DNA from: Thermaerobacillus caldiproteolyticus
Lineage (GTDB): Bacteria > Bacillota > Bacilli > Bacillales > Anoxybacillaceae
DNA: 64,000 nt
Reading direction: 5' to 3'
Assembly: GCF_013761245.1 (NCBI RefSeq)
Contig: NZ_JACDUT010000007.1
Span: 124,001 to 188,000, forward strand
How positions within the stretch are numbered: position 1 is the stretch's first letter; each line of letters opens with the position of its first letter. The translations under genes were made by a program, and so were the position numbers. This document shows, piece by piece, positions 17,109 through 26,944 of this stretch. The notes under the pieces are model-generated. The model did not search any database. It saw nothing but the letters and a program-made list of their open reading frames with translations, and was not told where the DNA came from.

Positions 17109-18069
17109 GTGTTGCAAAACTAGAGTGAAAACTTAAAATTATGCATAATCATACACAATTGTACATGCAGTAAATAACGATGAACCCCATACCAGCGTGG
17201 CTGTTCTAATCCATCATTCTTTAACTGATTGAATGTCTATTCAATCGTGTTACGGAAATGAAGCAACCTTTTTCCAAATTCTGTTTTAAAAAGCGGAGAC
17301 ACCACGCGACCATAAGCATCTTTTCGTTCCACACTATTTCGGCGGTAATAGGTAAAACGAAAAAGATTTCTGCTTGTTCCGCTATTTGACGGACTTTTTC
17401 GCTGTCATAGGCGGCATCTCCAAGGGCAAACTCAAATGTCTCATTCCTTTAAAGATGGAAATAATTCGAGTGCAACGGCCGCATCGATTCGATTCGACGT
17501 TGTGAAGACATAAGATAAGATGATTCCTTCAGTCGTTGCACAAAGATGCAACTTATAACTTTTGAACCAGTTGTATGGAGTAGAAATTCCCCATCTAGCT
17601 TCAGAATCATAGAGACGGCTTTGGAGTTATCGATGATGACAACTTTCGGATACCGAATTCTTTGAGAAGTTAGGCATTAAAAGCCGAAAATCCTTGTTTT
17701 CGAAATAACTTATCCACACGTGAAAACGTAGAAAGATGTAGGATATCTTTGAGTCCATAAATTCGCTGGAAGTAGCCGAGACGATTCAGTGTGTCCACTA
17801 CCCGACGTAAAGATTAATAAATAATGATTTTTCAAAATTGATAGTCACCCTGCCACATAAGGTGCTTCTGATAACCAAAGGTTGACCAATGTATTGAAAT
17901 AAAACTTTTAAAAGCGGATTCATTTCGCTAGACAGTGCATATTCGATAACAAAATTGGAAATCGATAATGTCCACCCCTTGGAGATTGGTTTTTTGGTCA
18001 CTATATTTTATTTCCAATACGGTGAATTTTTTGCGTACATTTATGTATGGATTATGTGTTTTGTAACAC
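17109..18069 (-). mobile_element. decayed DDE insertion sequence, copy A
   Basis: A 961-bp element with 12-bp imperfect ends GTGTTGCAAAAC (17109-17120) and, inverted, GTTTTGTAACAC (18058-18069). The transposase is on the minus strand, starting near 18001 (MTKKPISKGW). It is broken by several frameshifts and stops. Fragments include FALGDAAYDSEKV and, near the C-terminus, FGKRLLHFRNTIE followed by a stop and NQLKNDGLEQPRWYG, typical of IS4/IS5-superfamily transposases. The exact family is not certain and no target duplication could be recognised. 16974-17108 holds nothing I recognise. Confidence 0.8.
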
Positions 18070-18232
18070 GTTCTACTTTAATTGGAATGGACGAACGCGG
18101 TAGAAAAATGCATATTACTATTTTTTAAGATATGAAATGTCATCAAATGATTAGGAATGCTTCGTTATAAGATATTCAGAAATCTTTTGCTAAAGTGGAT
18201 CCCTTGAAAAACAGCATCTATCGTAAAATACG

Positions 18233-18352
18233 AAAAAAGGCTGACCCAAAACGTGTCTGACCTCACACGAAATCCATAATATATATTGTTCTCATCTAAC
18301 GTTTTGTACTATATTATGGTGAGATCTGACTTTGTTTTAAGGTCGGCCTTTT
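18233..18352. repeat. long imperfect inverted repeat, MITE-like or terminator element
   Basis: Nested complementary arms form a 120-bp hairpin: AAAAGGCTGACC (18235-18246) with GGTCGGCCTTTT (18341-18352, one mismatch), TGACCTCAC with the GTGAGATCTGA region, and CCATAATATA (18274-18283) with TATATTATGG (18310-18319). It begins 32 bp after the end of the chemotaxis receptor gene and could terminate that transcript. Its length, symmetry and lack of an ORF fit a miniature inverted-repeat element. Confidence 0.6.
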
Positions 18353-18383
18353 ATTAGTTAACCTGTTGCTCCATATTCTTTTG

Positions 18384-20075
18384 TCAAACTTTAAATTTGC
18401 TGATAAGCGATTGCAGTTCCGCTGCCATTTTCGATAGCGAAGTAGCAGATGAAGCGATCTCTTCCATCGATGCCAATTGCTCTTCCGTCGCAGCTGATAC
18501 CTCTTGCGTGCCTGATGAGGTCGTTTCTGCGACTTGCGTAATGAATTGCATCGATTGCACCATCTGCTCCGTTCCGGCTGCCATTTGTTGAACGGCAGAC
18601 GAAACTTCTTGGATTTGCGAAGTAACTTCATTGATGGCAAGTTGAATTTGTCCGAATGATTCTCCCGCTCTATTTACTACTCCAATGCCGGCCGCGACTT
18701 CTTTTGTGGCTGTTTCCATCGATTGCACGGCTTTGTTCGTTTCTTCTTGAATGGCCGATATTAGTTGAGAAATTTGTTGCGCTGATTGAGCTGATTGCTC
18801 TGCCAGCTTCCGCACTTCATCCGCGACGACCGCAAAGCCGCGTCCCTGTTCTCCCGCTCTCGCTGCTTCAATCGCCGCGTTCAATGCCAACAGATTTGTT
18901 TGCTCAGCAATTCCTGTAATGACTTCAATAATTTGTCCAATTTCTTTTGAGCGTTCTCCTAACCCTTTAATCGCACCCGCCAAGCCGTTAACCGTTTCAT
19001 TAATTGAATTCATCTGCTCAACTGCCGTATTAATCGCCTGTCCTCCTTCGGACGCCTTTTCTGAAGCCTCTATAGCAATCGCGGAAACAGATTGCGCATT
19101 ATTGGCAACCTGCTGAACGCCGATTGACATTTCATTGACAGTTTGCGAAGTCTCCTCCACGCTTCGCACTTGCTTCTCCACTCCGCTTGCGACTTCCTGC
19201 ATTGTAGAGGCGATTTGCTCGCTCGCTTTCGTTGTCTGTTCCGCGCTCGCCGTTAATTCCTCAGAAGAAGCAGCTACTTGTTCGGCATTGATGCTTACTT
19301 GCTCAATCAGTTCGCGCAAGCTTTTGGCCATTTGATTAAACGAATGAGCTAAATCGCCGATTTCGTCTTTGTTTGTAATGTTAATATCATCCGCGGTAAG
19401 ATCTCCTGCGGCAATTTTTTCAGCAGCTCCCGCAAGCTTGATGACCGGTTGGGAAATAATGCGGCTTATATACCATGCAAAGCTAATTCCCACTATAATA
19501 GCTGCAATTCCTAGAAATAAGGTTAAATTTTTAATCGAAGCCACTTTTGCTGAAGTAGCTTTACTTCCTTCCTCTAAGTGCTTTTGCTGATAATCGCTCA
19601 GCTCTTTTGCTTTTTCTTCAAACTGTTTGACGGTCTGGTTAACTTGTTCGGCTACTTGATTTGTATATACTTCCATTTTGTTTTCTTTTTTCAATTGAAA
19701 CGCATAGCTACCCAACTGATAATATTTATCTTCCAATTGATTGAGTTCTTTCAGAATCTCCTTGGGTTTTGGCTGAGTAATTTGCTTCTCTAAGTCTCTG
19801 CTTAGCTGCTGGTACTCTTCATGCGTCGTTATAAAGTTTTGCTCTGCTGCATCGTCACCTGTAAGCAAATAGCCACGAGCATTCACTTGCTCTTGTTTAA
19901 GTCTTATGATTAAGTCTTTAATAATCATAACTTTTTTGACACGATCATCGATTAAACTGGAGTAAGTGTTATCGACATTTGTAATTTGGTAGCTACCAAT
20001 GACTACTATTATGGCTAAAATGGATAATACAACAGAAAATCCAACAAAAAGCTTTTTCCCTACTGTAATCCTCAT
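18384..20075 (-). CDS. methyl-accepting chemotaxis protein
   Basis: A 563-residue chemoreceptor. A membrane helix at about 8-28, an extracellular helical sensor (CHASE3-like, with RGYLLTGD near 68-75), a second membrane helix near 184-206, a HAMP domain (about 207-260), and a long signalling coiled coil whose tip contains the conserved block from [17 protein letters not shown] to [18 protein letters not shown]. It would control CheA activity and flagellar rotation. The ligand is unknown. The start is ATG 20075 after GGAGGGAACAAGCT. It is a single gene, and its upstream DNA is an IS3 remnant beyond which lies a c-di-GMP riboswitch, so the receptor may be tuned by c-di-GMP. Confidence 0.93.
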   Translation of the reverse strand: MRITVGKKLFVGFSVVLSILAIIVVIGSYQITNVDNTYSSLIDDRVKKVMIIKDLIIRLKQEQVNARGYLLTGDDAAEQNFITTHEEYQQLSRDLEKQITQPKPKEILKELNQLEDKYYQLGSYAFQLKKENKMEVYTNQVAEQVNQTVKQFEEKAKELSDYQQKHLEEGSKATSAKVASIKNLTLFLGIAAIIVGISFAWYISRIISQPVIKLAGAAEKIAAGDLTADDINITNKDEIGDLAHSFNQMAKSLRELIEQVSINAEQVAASSEELTASAEQTTKASEQIASTMQEVASGVEKQVRSVEETSQTVNEMSIGVQQVANNAQSVSAIAIEASEKASEGGQAINTAVEQMNSINETVNGLAGAIKGLGERSKEIGQIIEVITGIAEQTNLLALNAAIEAARAGEQGRGFAVVADEVRKLAEQSAQSAQQISQLISAIQEETNKAVQSMETATKEVAAGIGVVNRAGESFGQIQLAINEVTSQIQEVSSAVQQMAAGTEQMVQSMQFITQVAETTSSGTQEVSAATEEQLASMEEIASSATSLSKMAAELQSLISKFKV

Positions 20076-20079
20076 AGCT

Positions 20080-20532
20080 TGTTCCCTCCATCAATAAGAT
20101 GTTCTTTCAACAAAAGTTCTTCTTCCAGACGCCTTAATATTTTCGATCGATTCTTCCTCTACTTGTAGTATCCAGACTTTAAAACCTATCCTTCTTCAAT
20201 GTTTAGCAGCCATGTCAGTGAATGTTTTCTTTGTAGCTCATCCATCATATGAAGCCTTTCAAATTGTAGGCCCCTTCTTCTTCCCGTGTAGATTTGGGTC
20301 GCACTTTTTAGGTATCCCTCCTGCGCTGTCAAATCAGCATCTTTCCTATTCTAAAATTTGGAAAATGCCTGCGATTCCGCACTACTAGTTGATCTTCAAA
20401 AGATTCGCCATTTTGAACTTTCTTGCCTCATTGAGCAATCCGCACATCGCTCTTCATTCCAAAATGCTCACGAAGCTACCTGTATGACCAGCCTTCCTCC
20501 AATGTCAAACGAACGACTTCACGTTTCAGATC
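20080..20532 (-). mobile_element. decayed IS3-family transposase remnant (OrfA and start of OrfB)
   Basis: Minus-strand translation from 20532 gives REVVRLTLEEGWSYR, then after a stop LREHFGMKSD and KKVQNGESFED, a typical IS3/IS150-type OrfA helix-turn-helix region. In the next frame MMDELQRKHSLTWLLNI and, after stops, SGYYK and LEEELLLKEHLI match the N-terminus of an IS3 OrfB. Several in-frame stops and frame changes show it is dead. The remnant ends within about 5 bp of the chemotaxis receptor start, so the receptor's ribosome binding site lies at the break point. Confidence 0.78.
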
Positions 20533-20560
20533 TATTGTTCAAAGGATCACTTTTGAATGT

Positions 20561-20598
20561 AAATAAAAAAACTACCTCTTCAAAAGCTAAAGAGGCAG
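20561..20598 (-). terminator. second tandem intrinsic terminator after the riboswitch
   Basis: On the minus strand a 9-bp stem with one G-U pair (20590-20598 with 20572-20580) is followed by seven T residues (20564-20571 region). It lies directly downstream of the first terminator. Confidence 0.72.
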
Positions 20599-20601
20599 CC
20601 A

Positions 20602-20640
20602 AAAACACCTTCCATCAAAAACGTTCCAGGAAGGTGTTTT
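20602..20640 (-). terminator. first intrinsic terminator after the riboswitch, probable expression platform
   Basis: A perfect 12-bp stem (20602-20613 with 20629-20640) ends in TTTTT on the minus strand. It begins about 38 bases after the c-di-GMP aptamer, the usual distance for a riboswitch expression platform. Confidence 0.75.
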
Positions 20641-20678
20641 ACATATCCTTTGAAGGAAAGTTTGCTTCCTAACAAAGA

Positions 20679-20759
20679 GCAACTGGCTGGCATGTCTATT
20701 CAAGAATGAATAGATGTAGCCCCTTTAGTTTTGCGCCCTACCCTTTCGGATAGTTTGCC
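20679..20759 (-). promoter_or_regulatory. cyclic di-GMP-I (GEMM-I) riboswitch aptamer
   Basis: The minus strand from 20759 carries the GEMM-I landmarks in order: GGCAAAC, a GNRA hairpin (CCGAAAGG), GGGCGCAAAACTA (consensus GACGCAAAGCCA), GGGGCTAC, a variable hairpin, ATGCCAGCC and closing GTTGC that pairs with GGCAA. About 40 bases further on lie two terminators. GEMM-I RNAs bind c-di-GMP and often control chemotaxis receptors and motility genes, and the next intact gene downstream is a chemotaxis receptor. Assignment is by recalled consensus, not a covariance search. Confidence 0.87.
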
Positions 20760-20824
20760 AAATATTCATTTTTGTTAAGCATTGATCAACTAGTTTTATA
20801 TAAAATAAACCCGAGGATTATCCT

Positions 20825-20874
20825 ACTATACTTTTTAAGATAAGTAAATACTATACTTTTTAAGATAAATAAAC
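20825..20874. repeat. 25-bp direct tandem repeat upstream of the riboswitch
   Basis: Two adjacent copies of a 25-bp AT-rich unit (20825-20849 and 20850-20874) differ at two positions. They lie where the riboswitch promoter should be, between the aptamer and IS copy B. Confidence 0.8.
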
Positions 20875-20890
20875 CTTTAAAAACACAGAT

Positions 20891-21876
20891 GATGTTGCAA
20901 AACTAAAATACAAACTCAAAGTTATGCATAAGCATGCAAAGTTGCACATGCAATAAATACCGATTCAATCCATACCATCGTGGTTACTCACACCCATCGC
21001 TCTTCAATTAATTAAATACTCGTTCGATGGAGCTTCGAAGACCGAATAGCCACTTTCCAAATCTGGTTTTCAAAAGGATAGGAATGACTCGACCACAAGC
21101 ATCTTTTCGTTCCTTATTCTTTCAACGATTAATGGGAGGAACAAAAATATTCCGACTTGTTTTACCGCTTTAGGAATCTTTTCACTGTCGTACGCGGTAT
21201 CACTAAGTGCAAACTCGATGTTCCATCCCCGCAAGACGAAAGTCATTCCGGTTCCACTGCTGTGTCATTTCGGTTGGCGGTAGTCAAGACATGAGATAAA
21301 ATGATCCCTTCAGTAAGTGGTACACAGGTGCAGTTTATATCCTTTGAACCAGTGATATCGTGCCGACATATCCCACTTTGCTTGCGAATCGTAGAGACTG
21401 TTTCGTAGGACGGTACTATCGATGATAACCTCTTTAGGAGTCGAATACCCAAAAGTCGTTTAAGAGCCGTGATGAAAGGAAGAACATCCCTTGGAACCAT
21501 TTACTGGCTCATGAAAACGTGGACAGATGAGGAACCTCCTGAAGTCCGCAAATACGACGAAAATAGCCAAACTGACGGAGAATGTGCACCAACTGTCGCA
21601 AGGAATCAATAGAAACGTATGCTTTCAAAAAGAAAAACATTTGACACGGGTGGTCGTTCGGTCACATAAGATGTTTCTTTCAAGAAAAGAAAGTTGGTCG
21701 ATGTATCGAAATAATGCCTCTAAAAGAGGAGCTATTTCTACAGTTAAAGCATGTTCGAACACAGAATTAGAAATTATGATAGTGTTCACCCCTTAGCAAT
21801 TTTGTTTGATCACTATATATGATTTCTAAGGTGGTGAATTTTTTGCTTCCTTTATGTATTATGCGTTTTGCGACAC
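20891..21876 (-). mobile_element. decayed DDE insertion sequence, copy B
   Basis: The second copy of the element at 17109-18069, in the same orientation, with ends GATGTTGCAAAAC (20891-20903) and GTTTTGCGACAC (21865-21876). Minus-strand fragments include VIIDSTVLRNSLYDSQ, YHWFKGYKLHLCT, ILSHVLTTANRNDTA and, after a frame change, FGKWLFGLRSSIER, PRWYGLNRYLLHVQL. The D-S-T, K-G-Y-K-x-H and T-A-N-x-x-D motifs are of the DDE type. Stops and frameshifts make it inactive. Confidence 0.8.
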
Positions 21877-21903
21877 ATTTGGAAGAAGAGGAGCTATATT
21901 ATG

Positions 21904-21929
21904 AAAAAAAGCCGGCATCCTGCCGGCTT
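21904..21929 (-). terminator. intrinsic terminator of the LysM-3D gene
   Basis: AAAAGCCGGCA and its complement form an 11-bp stem with a 3-base loop, followed on the minus strand by a run of T residues. It starts six bases after the stop codon of the cell wall gene. Confidence 0.88.
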
Positions 21930-21934
21930 TTGGA

Positions 21935-22498
21935 TTATTTATATACTTTTACTTTTACTGTTTTGACACCCCATTGGATAGCTTTTGCTTTTGTAGGCAT
22001 GAATACGTCAATTGTGTTGCCTCTGATTCCGCCTCCTTTATCAGCTGCAACCGCATAGCCATAGCCGTCCACATAAACCTTTGAACCTAGCGGAATTACC
22101 TTTGGATCAACGGCAATTGCTTTAATCGAAGGGTTTTTCTTTAAATTTAAGCCTGTAGCCGTTATTCCGCTGCAGCCTTTGCAGTTAATTGTATAAGCAT
22201 ATGCTTTAACAGTGATTGTTTTGTACGCTGCTGCTTGGGCTGTCACCTTTTTTACGGTAGTTTTAGCAGCCGCTTTCGTTGCCGTTCCTGAAATCTTTAA
22301 AACCTGCTTTGGTTTGATCACATCGCTTTTAAGGTTATTCCAGCTCTTTAGCTGGCTCACAGTCACCTTATACTTTTTAGCTATGCCCCAAAGAGTGTCG
22401 CCACTTTTTACCTGATATGTACCAGCCGCCGATGCAGCTCCTGAAAATCCGAAGACTAAAAAGACTGATGAAGTAATATATAATAGTAATTTTTTCAA
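21935..22498 (-). CDS. secreted LysM and 3D domain cell wall protein (YocH-like)
   Basis: A 187-residue exported protein. A signal peptide ends near AASAA (about 25); a LysM domain (28-70, YQVKSGDTLWGIAKKY) binds peptidoglycan; an Ala/Thr/Lys linker follows; a C-terminal 3D domain (about 95-186) has the three conserved aspartates in AVDPKVIPLG, AADKGG and TIDVFM, the fold of MltA-type and Rpf-like muralytic enzymes. It resembles B. subtilis YocH, an autolysin of the WalR regulon. The start is TTG 22498 with GGGGGAG upstream. A weak WalR-like pair, TGTCTT-N5-TGTAAC (22582-22598, minus), is present but unproved. Confidence 0.88.
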   Translation of the reverse strand: MKKLLLYITSSVFLVFGFSGAASAAGTYQVKSGDTLWGIAKKYKVTVSQLKSWNNLKSDVIKPKQVLKISGTATKAAAKTTVKKVTAQAAAYKTITVKAYAYTINCKGCSGITATGLNLKKNPSIKAIAVDPKVIPLGSKVYVDGYGYAVAADKGGGIRGNTIDVFMPTKAKAIQWGVKTVKVKVYK

Positions 22499-23090
22499 AG
22501 TACTACTCCCCCTTGCTTAATTTCGTAACAATAGAATAGCAATAAAATATAACAATTATGTTTCATAGAATTAGTAATTATGTTACAAAATGAAGACAAA
22601 TCTAACAAACTATCAAGAACCAAGACGGGAATCAATTCACTTTCCCTCTCTTTCAATGGACAAATTCATTGAAGAAGGATTAGTAATGAGGAAACGTTTA
22701 TTCACTAAGAGAAGTTTAGTAGAAAACAAGGTATTTATCAGTTTTATATTGAAATATAATGATCAGTGAATGATTGAGTAAGAAAGTATGGTGAAAGAAA
22801 CAAGTTTTCGTCGTGCTTTTGGAGGCATATGAAATAGGTGAAAACAATAGAAAACTGTTAGTTATAAAAAAGAATTGCGGACGTATATCAGCCGTTTTGA
22901 CCTGCCAGATGGAAATCCGATAAAAACCAGAATTCCTAAACAAATAAGAATAACTCTAAGAATAAATTTCTCTTTAAGTTTTTAATAATTTTGTACAAAA
23001 ATACACTCTGGTAAATACCAGAGTGCATTGCTTAATACCCGTGGTACTAGCCGAACTTTATTGTTCGGCTAGTACCACAGTTTTTTTCTA
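22499..23090. other. gene-free stretch with two plus-strand hairpins
   Basis: No credible ORF. Two hairpins lie near its right end: CACTCTGGTA/TACCAGAGTG (23004-23025) and a perfect 16-bp stem (23041-23056 with 23063-23078) followed by TTTTTTT on the plus strand. The second is a strong terminator for plus-strand transcription, yet no plus-strand gene precedes it. On the minus strand it would serve the isomerase-like gene only weakly, since no T-run follows it on that side. Confidence 0.55.
23041..23087 (+). terminator. strong intrinsic terminator reading on the plus strand
   Basis: A 16-bp perfect stem with a 6-base loop and seven T residues after it on the plus strand. It may act in both directions, ending the minus-strand isomerase-like transcript as a plain hairpin. 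Confidence 0.7.
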
Positions 23091-23939
23091 TTATGGAGTT
23101 AATTTTAAATCTGCCCAATGCGGGTGTTCCTCAAGTCTGCGTTCCATATCACGGAACGCTTTAAGTGAACGACTTAGCTTACTGTAAGCGTCGCCGCCTT
23201 CACTCCAACCTTGGTAACCAACCATTCCATTATAACCGATCTTTTTTAACTGCCCAAGTAACGCAAAATTATCTAACTCTCCGACGTCCAATGGCTCGAT
23301 TGTCGCCACTCCGCCAAAACCGTGCGGATTGCGGCGACTACCAGAAATGTTCACTTGTTTCAAGTAAGGAGCCACCGCTTGAAGCGTAGCTGATAGGTTT
23401 GTTCCATCGACTGCATACCAATGGTAGCCACAAAAAACAATGCCGAGATTAGGATGATTGAGCCGCTTACAAAGTCTTACTGCATCTTCATGGCGTTCAA
23501 CCCAGAATGAGAGGTGAGTGTAAAGTAAGATGTTAATGTTTCTTTGCTCTGCAATCTTCAGTGCCTTTTCCAGCCACTTTACGGCGATATCGTCCCCTTT
23601 AGGGTCTGAAGGTCGGATATGATGTCCGACCGATTGAATCGCCAGCTCGACCGTTGAGCAACCTTCCATGATCTCCAGCATTTTTAAAATGCCCGTATTT
23701 CTTGGATGGTCCTCACCTAATGAAAGGTCTAACACCACGTACACACCAGCGATATCCAGCCCATATTTCTCCTTAACATTTTTGAGCTTTTCTACATCTC
23801 TCCACCGCTCTCCGTGCCAGACAGATAAATGGGTCGCATCATACCCGATCTCTTTTAACATTTCACACCGCGCTTCAAAGCTATAAATGCCCATTGAGTT
23901 ATAAAAAGCAAAGTCCATTGCATAAAACGGGTAACCCAT
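23091..23939 (-). CDS. sugar phosphate isomerase/epimerase-like TIM-barrel protein
   Basis: A 282-residue soluble protein of the xylose isomerase-like (AP endonuclease 2) TIM-barrel superfamily. Features are repeated beta/alpha units, ILLYTHLSFW, LGIVFCGYHW and YNGMVGYQGW, with several His/Glu positions that could bind a divalent metal. The substrate cannot be told from sequence. It is the last gene of a probable three-gene unit (monooxygenase, SDR, this gene), with 34 bp between it and the SDR. ATG 23939 is the first in-frame start. Confidence 0.75.
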   Translation of the reverse strand: MGYPFYAMDFAFYNSMGIYSFEARCEMLKEIGYDATHLSVWHGERWRDVEKLKNVKEKYGLDIAGVYVVLDLSLGEDHPRNTGILKMLEIMEGCSTVELAIQSVGHHIRPSDPKGDDIAVKWLEKALKIAEQRNINILLYTHLSFWVERHEDAVRLCKRLNHPNLGIVFCGYHWYAVDGTNLSATLQAVAPYLKQVNISGSRRNPHGFGGVATIEPLDVGELDNFALLGQLKKIGYNGMVGYQGWSEGGDAYSKLSRSLKAFRDMERRLEEHPHWADLKLTP

Positions 23940-23973
23940 TATTTCTAATTTCCTCCTTCCATCGAAAGGTTCA

Positions 23974-24618
23974 TTACAGCGATTTCAACGCTTCAGCAAT
24001 CTCTGTATCCCCTGACATTAAATCAAATGCTTTTTTATACGTATTTGGTTCATCAAGTGATTGAACGATGGTTCTTGCTACATCTTCCCGTGGGATGCTT
24101 CCGCCATTTAAGTTCTCTGCTGCAGTAACCAATCCTGTGCCTTTTTCATTACGAAGATAACCCGGACGAATAATGGTATAATTCAAACCGCTATTCATTA
24201 ACATACGGTCAGCATAATGTTTGGCGACATAATAAGGCTTAAGGTTTTCCGGCCAGTTCTCACGGTTGTGGGCTTGGAATGAGCTCACCATGACAAATCG
24301 TTTCATTCCGATTTTTTCTGCCGCTTCCATCGCTTTTACAGCACCATCTAAATCGACAAGCAATGTTTTATCCGGGCCTGTGTGTCCACCTGAACCAGCG
24401 GAGAATACAATCGCGTCACAACCTTTGGCTGCTTCGGCAATTTCATCGACAGTACCTTCAAGATCAGCGAGTACCGCTTCAATTCCTTTTTGCTGAAAAG
24501 CCTCCAATTGCTCTTGTTTTCTCACCATCGCACGAACGGTGTGCTGTTTATGCGCATGAAGCATGTTTACTACTTGTTGACCTACTTGTCCATTGGCGCC
24601 AATGACCAAAACTTTCAT
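23974..24618 (-). CDS. atypical short-chain dehydrogenase (SDR), NAD(P)-binding, YhfK/YwnB-like
   Basis: A 214-residue Rossmann-fold protein. GANGQVGQQV (7-16) is the GxxGxxG nucleotide site, VMVSSFQAHN follows the beta strand after DGAVKAMEAA, and YYVAKHYAD supplies the Y-x-x-x-K pair. The size and the C-terminal pattern (NYTIIRPGYL) are those of atypical SDRs such as YhfK and YwnB, whose substrates are mostly unknown. In B. subtilis ywnB is next to the Rrf2-type gene ywnA, and an Rrf2-type gene also lies near here. It is between the monooxygenase and isomerase genes in the same direction. Confidence 0.85.
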   Translation of the reverse strand: MKVLVIGANGQVGQQVVNMLHAHKQHTVRAMVRKQEQLEAFQQKGIEAVLADLEGTVDEIAEAAKGCDAIVFSAGSGGHTGPDKTLLVDLDGAVKAMEAAEKIGMKRFVMVSSFQAHNRENWPENLKPYYVAKHYADRMLMNSGLNYTIIRPGYLRNEKGTGLVTAAENLNGGSIPREDVARTIVQSLDEPNTYKKAFDLMSGDTEIAEALKSL

Positions 24619-24661
24619 TTATATCCTCCCTTTCTTCATATTGATTGAAGCTGGTCTCTCA

Positions 24662-25606
24662 TCATGATAAAGCTGGAAAATGTGGAAGCACATATTCACC
24701 TAATTCTTCGATCACTTCTTCTACTGGGCGTTGTCCATATTTTAAGTTGATAATGACATGATTCACACCTGCATCTTGTAAAGCTGCTAGAAATTCGATA
24801 ACAAAATTTCGTCCCGTACGGAATCCAAGATGAATTGGTATTGGTACATGGTTTGGGTCTTCCGTTAAATCAATATAGAGCGATTGAGTAAATGGCTTAA
24901 ATTCCTCTGTTAACGAACGCCAATTGTCGATTAATGCTTTTTGAAATTTGAGTCCACGTGGATAGTAAATCCAACCATCACTATGTTCAGCAATCCATTC
25001 TGGAGACTGTCCACTGTGACCTGTCACCATTAATGGTATGTCCGACAATTTTGGTTTTGGTAACATATCTCCACTTGTCATATGCACTCGTGCAGAATCA
25101 ATCGATGGAAAATGCTCACTCCATACTTTTCTCATGACAGACACTGATTCCCGGAATAATTCGCTCCGATCTTCCGGGTTCACAGAGAATGCCGGGAACT
25201 CGATTGGACGGTCACCTGTTGCGACACCGAGAATAAGTCTTTCACCAGATAGTCTGTCTACAGAAGCTGCCGCTTTTGCGACATGAAGAGGGTGGCGCAA
25301 CGTTAAAATAATACTTCCCGTTCCTAAGGCAATCTTTTTTGTATGGGCAGCGACATACCCTAAATACGCAAACGGATCATACATTTGCCCGACATCACCG
25401 AAATTTGGATCGCGTAACGGTACATCTCTGACAAATAATGAAGCGAAGTTGAGTTCTTCTGCTCGCTTTGCTAACTTCATTTGCTTTTCTATATTCATCT
25501 CAGGGACGTCACCCATATACGATTCAATTGGAAAGAACAGCCCTAAAGTCAGTTTGTTTTCTTGATACATGCGTGAATACCCTTTATGATTTTTAAATTT
25601 TTCCAT
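24662..25606 (-). CDS. luciferase-like flavin-dependent oxidoreductase (LLM class)
   Basis: A 314-residue bacterial luciferase-fold enzyme expected to use FMN or F420-like flavin. LTLGLFFPIES starts the barrel, and LGTGSIILTLRHPLHVAKAAASVDRLSGERLILGVATG is the family core, split here by natural residue runs; GHSGQSPEWIAEHSDGWIYY lies in the second half. It seems close to the BA3436-type subfamily of Bacillus. The start is ATG 25606 with AAGGAG eight bases upstream; GTG 25615 is less likely. It is the first gene of the three-gene unit. The substrate is unknown. Confidence 0.85.
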   Translation of the reverse strand: MEKFKNHKGYSRMYQENKLTLGLFFPIESYMGDVPEMNIEKQMKLAKRAEELNFASLFVRDVPLRDPNFGDVGQMYDPFAYLGYVAAHTKKIALGTGSIILTLRHPLHVAKAAASVDRLSGERLILGVATGDRPIEFPAFSVNPEDRSELFRESVSVMRKVWSEHFPSIDSARVHMTSGDMLPKPKLSDIPLMVTGHSGQSPEWIAEHSDGWIYYPRGLKFQKALIDNWRSLTEEFKPFTQSLYIDLTEDPNHVPIPIHLGFRTGRNFVIEFLAALQDAGVNHVIINLKYGQRPVEEVIEELGEYVLPHFPALS

Positions 25607-25814
25607 TGTTACCACTCCTTAAGAAAAGGTGAGCCATACATAAAGGAATGACTCCCGCTTAAAATAATTCGTTATGCCACAATTGAAAGCTGAAAACCTC
25701 TGTTAGATCCAGCCGATACATATAGTCCTGTTGAACACTGATATGAACAATATTTATATTTTGTAAAAAAACAATATATATAGAAAAAACCTTGAATTTC
25801 CATAACTATTCCTT

Positions 25815-26933
<1,119 letters not shown>

Positions 26934-26944
26934 TCACCTCTCTT

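Noticed and set aside
17109-18069. Target-site duplications of the two DDE insertion sequences
   Set aside because: Bases flanking both copies were compared and no matching short repeat could be seen; ends are too decayed to decide.
20358-20672. 104-codon plus-strand ORF near the riboswitch
   Set aside because: It runs antisense to the IS3 remnant and through the terminator hairpin; no homology recognised.
22716-22943. 75-codon minus-strand ORF upstream of the LysM-3D gene
   Set aside because: No ribosome binding site and Phe/Ile-rich composition typical of AT-rich non-coding DNA.
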